Below, one piece after another: positions 61,801 through 64,000 of a stretch of 64,000 bases of DNA. Position numbers and translations under genes: made by a program. Numbering within the stretch: position 1 is the stretch's first letter; every line of letters starts with the position of its first letter. The notes under the pieces were generated by a model. It worked only from the letters and a program-made list of their open reading frames with translations. It had not been told where the DNA came from and did not search any database. The stretch spans positions 22,859,553 through 22,923,552 of the forward strand of contig NC_082594.1 of assembly GCF_030936135.1 (NCBI RefSeq). The letters run 5' to 3'. Source of the DNA: Gavia stellata (Eukaryota > Chordata > Aves > Gaviiformes > Gaviidae).

Positions 61801-64000
61801 AGTCAATACCCAGTGAGTCTTCCCAGAACATGTTATTTTCCTTGCTCTCACTTTCCTGTCACAGGAGATCTCCACTGCCTTTTAGCTGGAGAGGGCTGGC
61901 CATAGCTGTCTTTAAACTTCAGAGGGGATGAAAGCAAGACATGGTTCTTTTCCCGGAAAGTGCCTGCAGCAACCCCACCCTGTGAGCTGGCTTGATACTA
62001 TCTGCAGTCATTTCAGCAGACATTGCATGAGTAAAGAATGTTATACATCAACCACACACTAAAAGACAGCGCAGTAATGGTATTTTACTTCATCACCAAT
62101 GGCTTGAGCTGTTGTTCCTGGCTTATACTGGTCAGGGGACACATCCCCATCTCCTTGATCGCAGTCAGGAGCAAAGCTGTTACATTAGTGATTCATGCCC
62201 TCAGCTAACTCCACAGTCATGTCCAGGTCCAGGAGTATTAATACAGACTGGTTTTAACTGGCCAAGGGTATCTCAGAGGCCTCCTCTCACCATGATCCAC
62301 TGAGAGATGAGGATGTGGTGTTTGTTACAGCCCTGGATGCAGGCAGTTCTCAGGTAAGGGCTGTGGTCTGTGATGCTGTGTTAAGAGTCTGGCTGAGCTC
62401 AAGAGTATGAGTGCTGAGAGCAGAATAATAAAGGCTTTTTTCTGCGCTGATACCAATGCCAGGAAGAAAGCATGGCAACTTTGTCCCTATTAAATGGAGT
62501 GGCTGAGCTAGGTAGGTCGGATGGAGCTGGAACTGGAATCCAGAGCCATTTCTCACTGGACACTCATGGTTCAAAGCAACTGGGCTCAATAGAGAGCAAT
62601 AATTTTTGCTATCTGATGAAAGCTGAGTAACTTCAATCCAGTTCCCTTTGGGCAAGTGTCTAGCACAGCAGCTAACATCTGCAGGTGATCCAGCTGGCTC
62701 TCAACACAGGTCGATTACTTGTAGAGGCTTGCAGCTTGTAGCTTAAACTTACCTGGGACCCCCTCAGGGCTGGAGCATTTTAGCAAGGACTTACTCTGGT
62801 TCACATATCTAAATCTGTCAACGAAGGATGTTTCAGAAGCAGCACAGTGAGATTGCATAAAGGTCATGTGGCATCTCTTGCTCTACCGAAAGGTTATCTT
62901 GGCTGGAAAGATCTGACTTGGTGCATTTCCAATTAATATACTTCTGTGCAACAGATATAACATTCCACTAGATGTAGTCTTATTTTCAACACATGTTGGT
63001 GCTTTTTCAAGGAAGTTTGAGTTTGACATTAAGAGAGATCGTTGTCTGTCTTTATTATCACTGCCTTCTGACTATGCAGGCCTGTGAAGTTGACAGAGCA
63101 CCAGAGAGACTTTATAACCAAATGACCATGCCAGGGAAACAGATGCAGTCATCATTTAAGGCTGTATCAACTGAATCAAGCAATCTATGAAAGAGGCACA
63201 AAACCTGCTTACCATGTTATCGCTTCTTATCAGACTGGGATTTGCTTTGATGCAACAACTCAGTTCATCACAATAGTTGATGGTGAAGAAAGCTGGGGGA
63301 ACGTGGGGACAGTCACATTAGCCTAGAAAGGCGTTAAAATGAACAAATGAATCCAGAGGAGAATGAAGAACTAAGGAAGTGCAACGTGGAACATAAACTG
63401 TTTGCATAGTTTTCAGGAGAATTATATTTACTCAGTAATCTTGGTTATCTAATGCACATGGGCAAGGCATGTCTCTTATTATGTGTCTGAACAGCAGCTG
63501 GCAAAATGACACATAAATATCATTGACGATAATATTATATTAAAAACCACAAGCATAAAAGCAATGGAAGAAGAGGTCTTTGTGCAAGGAATCCTTCACA
63601 ATAGCAACCAGCAAAGTTTTAAGCTTGTTGTCCACAAGGATGTAGACAGCGTTCAAAATAATATATGGAAACTGTACAACATTGGTGTTAACTTACAGCA
63701 TAACTGCAAAAAAACTTAAATGTGTACCACAAGCTTTCAATTTAAAAAGGAATAAGACCCACCTCTATAATGGAAAGGAAATTAATCTTTTTCACTCATT
63801 TTTGAAAAAGATTTCTTCATTTCTAATAAAGGGAAGTTTGGTAGTTCTGCATTGTGAATGTTAACACAAAATAATTTAAGCCCAGTAAAGTACTTTGATG
63901 ACTACAGAAATGCCAGCTAATTTTTATCACATAAATGTAAAGACAGAACACATCAGAAATATTACTATTTTTAATTATTTTCTTGGTTTTGTACAAGTAA
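55833..64000. other. Gene-free region to window end
   Basis: No coding gene, tRNA or rRNA recognised. A GC-rich part lies at about 56060-56650 without an exon I can support. The AT-rich block 56690-56830 contains TTAATTATTAATAAG and TTTGCATAAA sites and is a candidate regulatory element. The last 3 kb is AT-rich and featureless. Confidence 0.5.
58739..58768. repeat. 15-bp perfect duplication
   Basis: GGGGATGCTCAGCAT occurs twice in direct tandem. Confidence 0.93.

Overview
The window is vertebrate nuclear DNA, most likely from a bird. It carries two split genes with canonical GT-AG introns and AATAAA polyadenylation signals. Almost all recognisable mobile DNA is CR1-type LINE sequence, 5'-truncated and ending in short 3' tail repeats (AATCACAG-type or ATTCT-type). 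No SINE or DNA-transposon families were recognised. That repeat profile is typical of birds. I cannot name the species.

Layout. Positions 1-1760 hold CR1 LINE DNA on the minus strand, apparently a young copy inserted into an old one. After about 3.7 kb with no gene, a CpG island (about 5450-6620) marks the promoter and untranslated first exon of RPL21 (60S ribosomal protein L21). Its coding exons lie at 7295-11019 (+), and a box C/D snoRNA resembling SNORD102 sits in the intron after the second coding exon. A 6.9 kb intergenic stretch leads to a second CpG island and RASL11A (18330-19484, +, four exons), a small GTP-binding protein of the Ras-like 11 family. RPL21 and RASL11A are also adjacent and co-oriented in the human genome (chromosome 13), which supports both calls.

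From 19.6 kb to 64 kb I find no convincing protein-coding gene. This desert contains six further CR1 pieces (26.2, 26.6-27.85, 28.55-29.44, 30.64, 45.4-46.9 and 52.2 kb) and one very decayed LINE-like piece (54.2 kb). It also contains a perfect 28-copy octamer array (CCCCCTTT) at 20551-20774, several microsatellites and minisatellites, and a 33-nt perfect hairpin at 36114. AT-rich stretches with homeodomain/POU-like sites may be enhancers; one such sequence occurs twice about 1.4 kb apart (24241 and 25671) at 38 of 50 identical positions.

Functionally, RPL21 is a constitutive translation gene that also yields an intronic snoRNA for rRNA modification. RASL11A is known from mammalian work as a nucleolar regulator of rRNA transcription, so both neighbours relate to ribosome production. 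No new multi-gene system is visible. The least ordinary items are the octamer array, the duplicated AT-rich element and the nested CR1 insertion.
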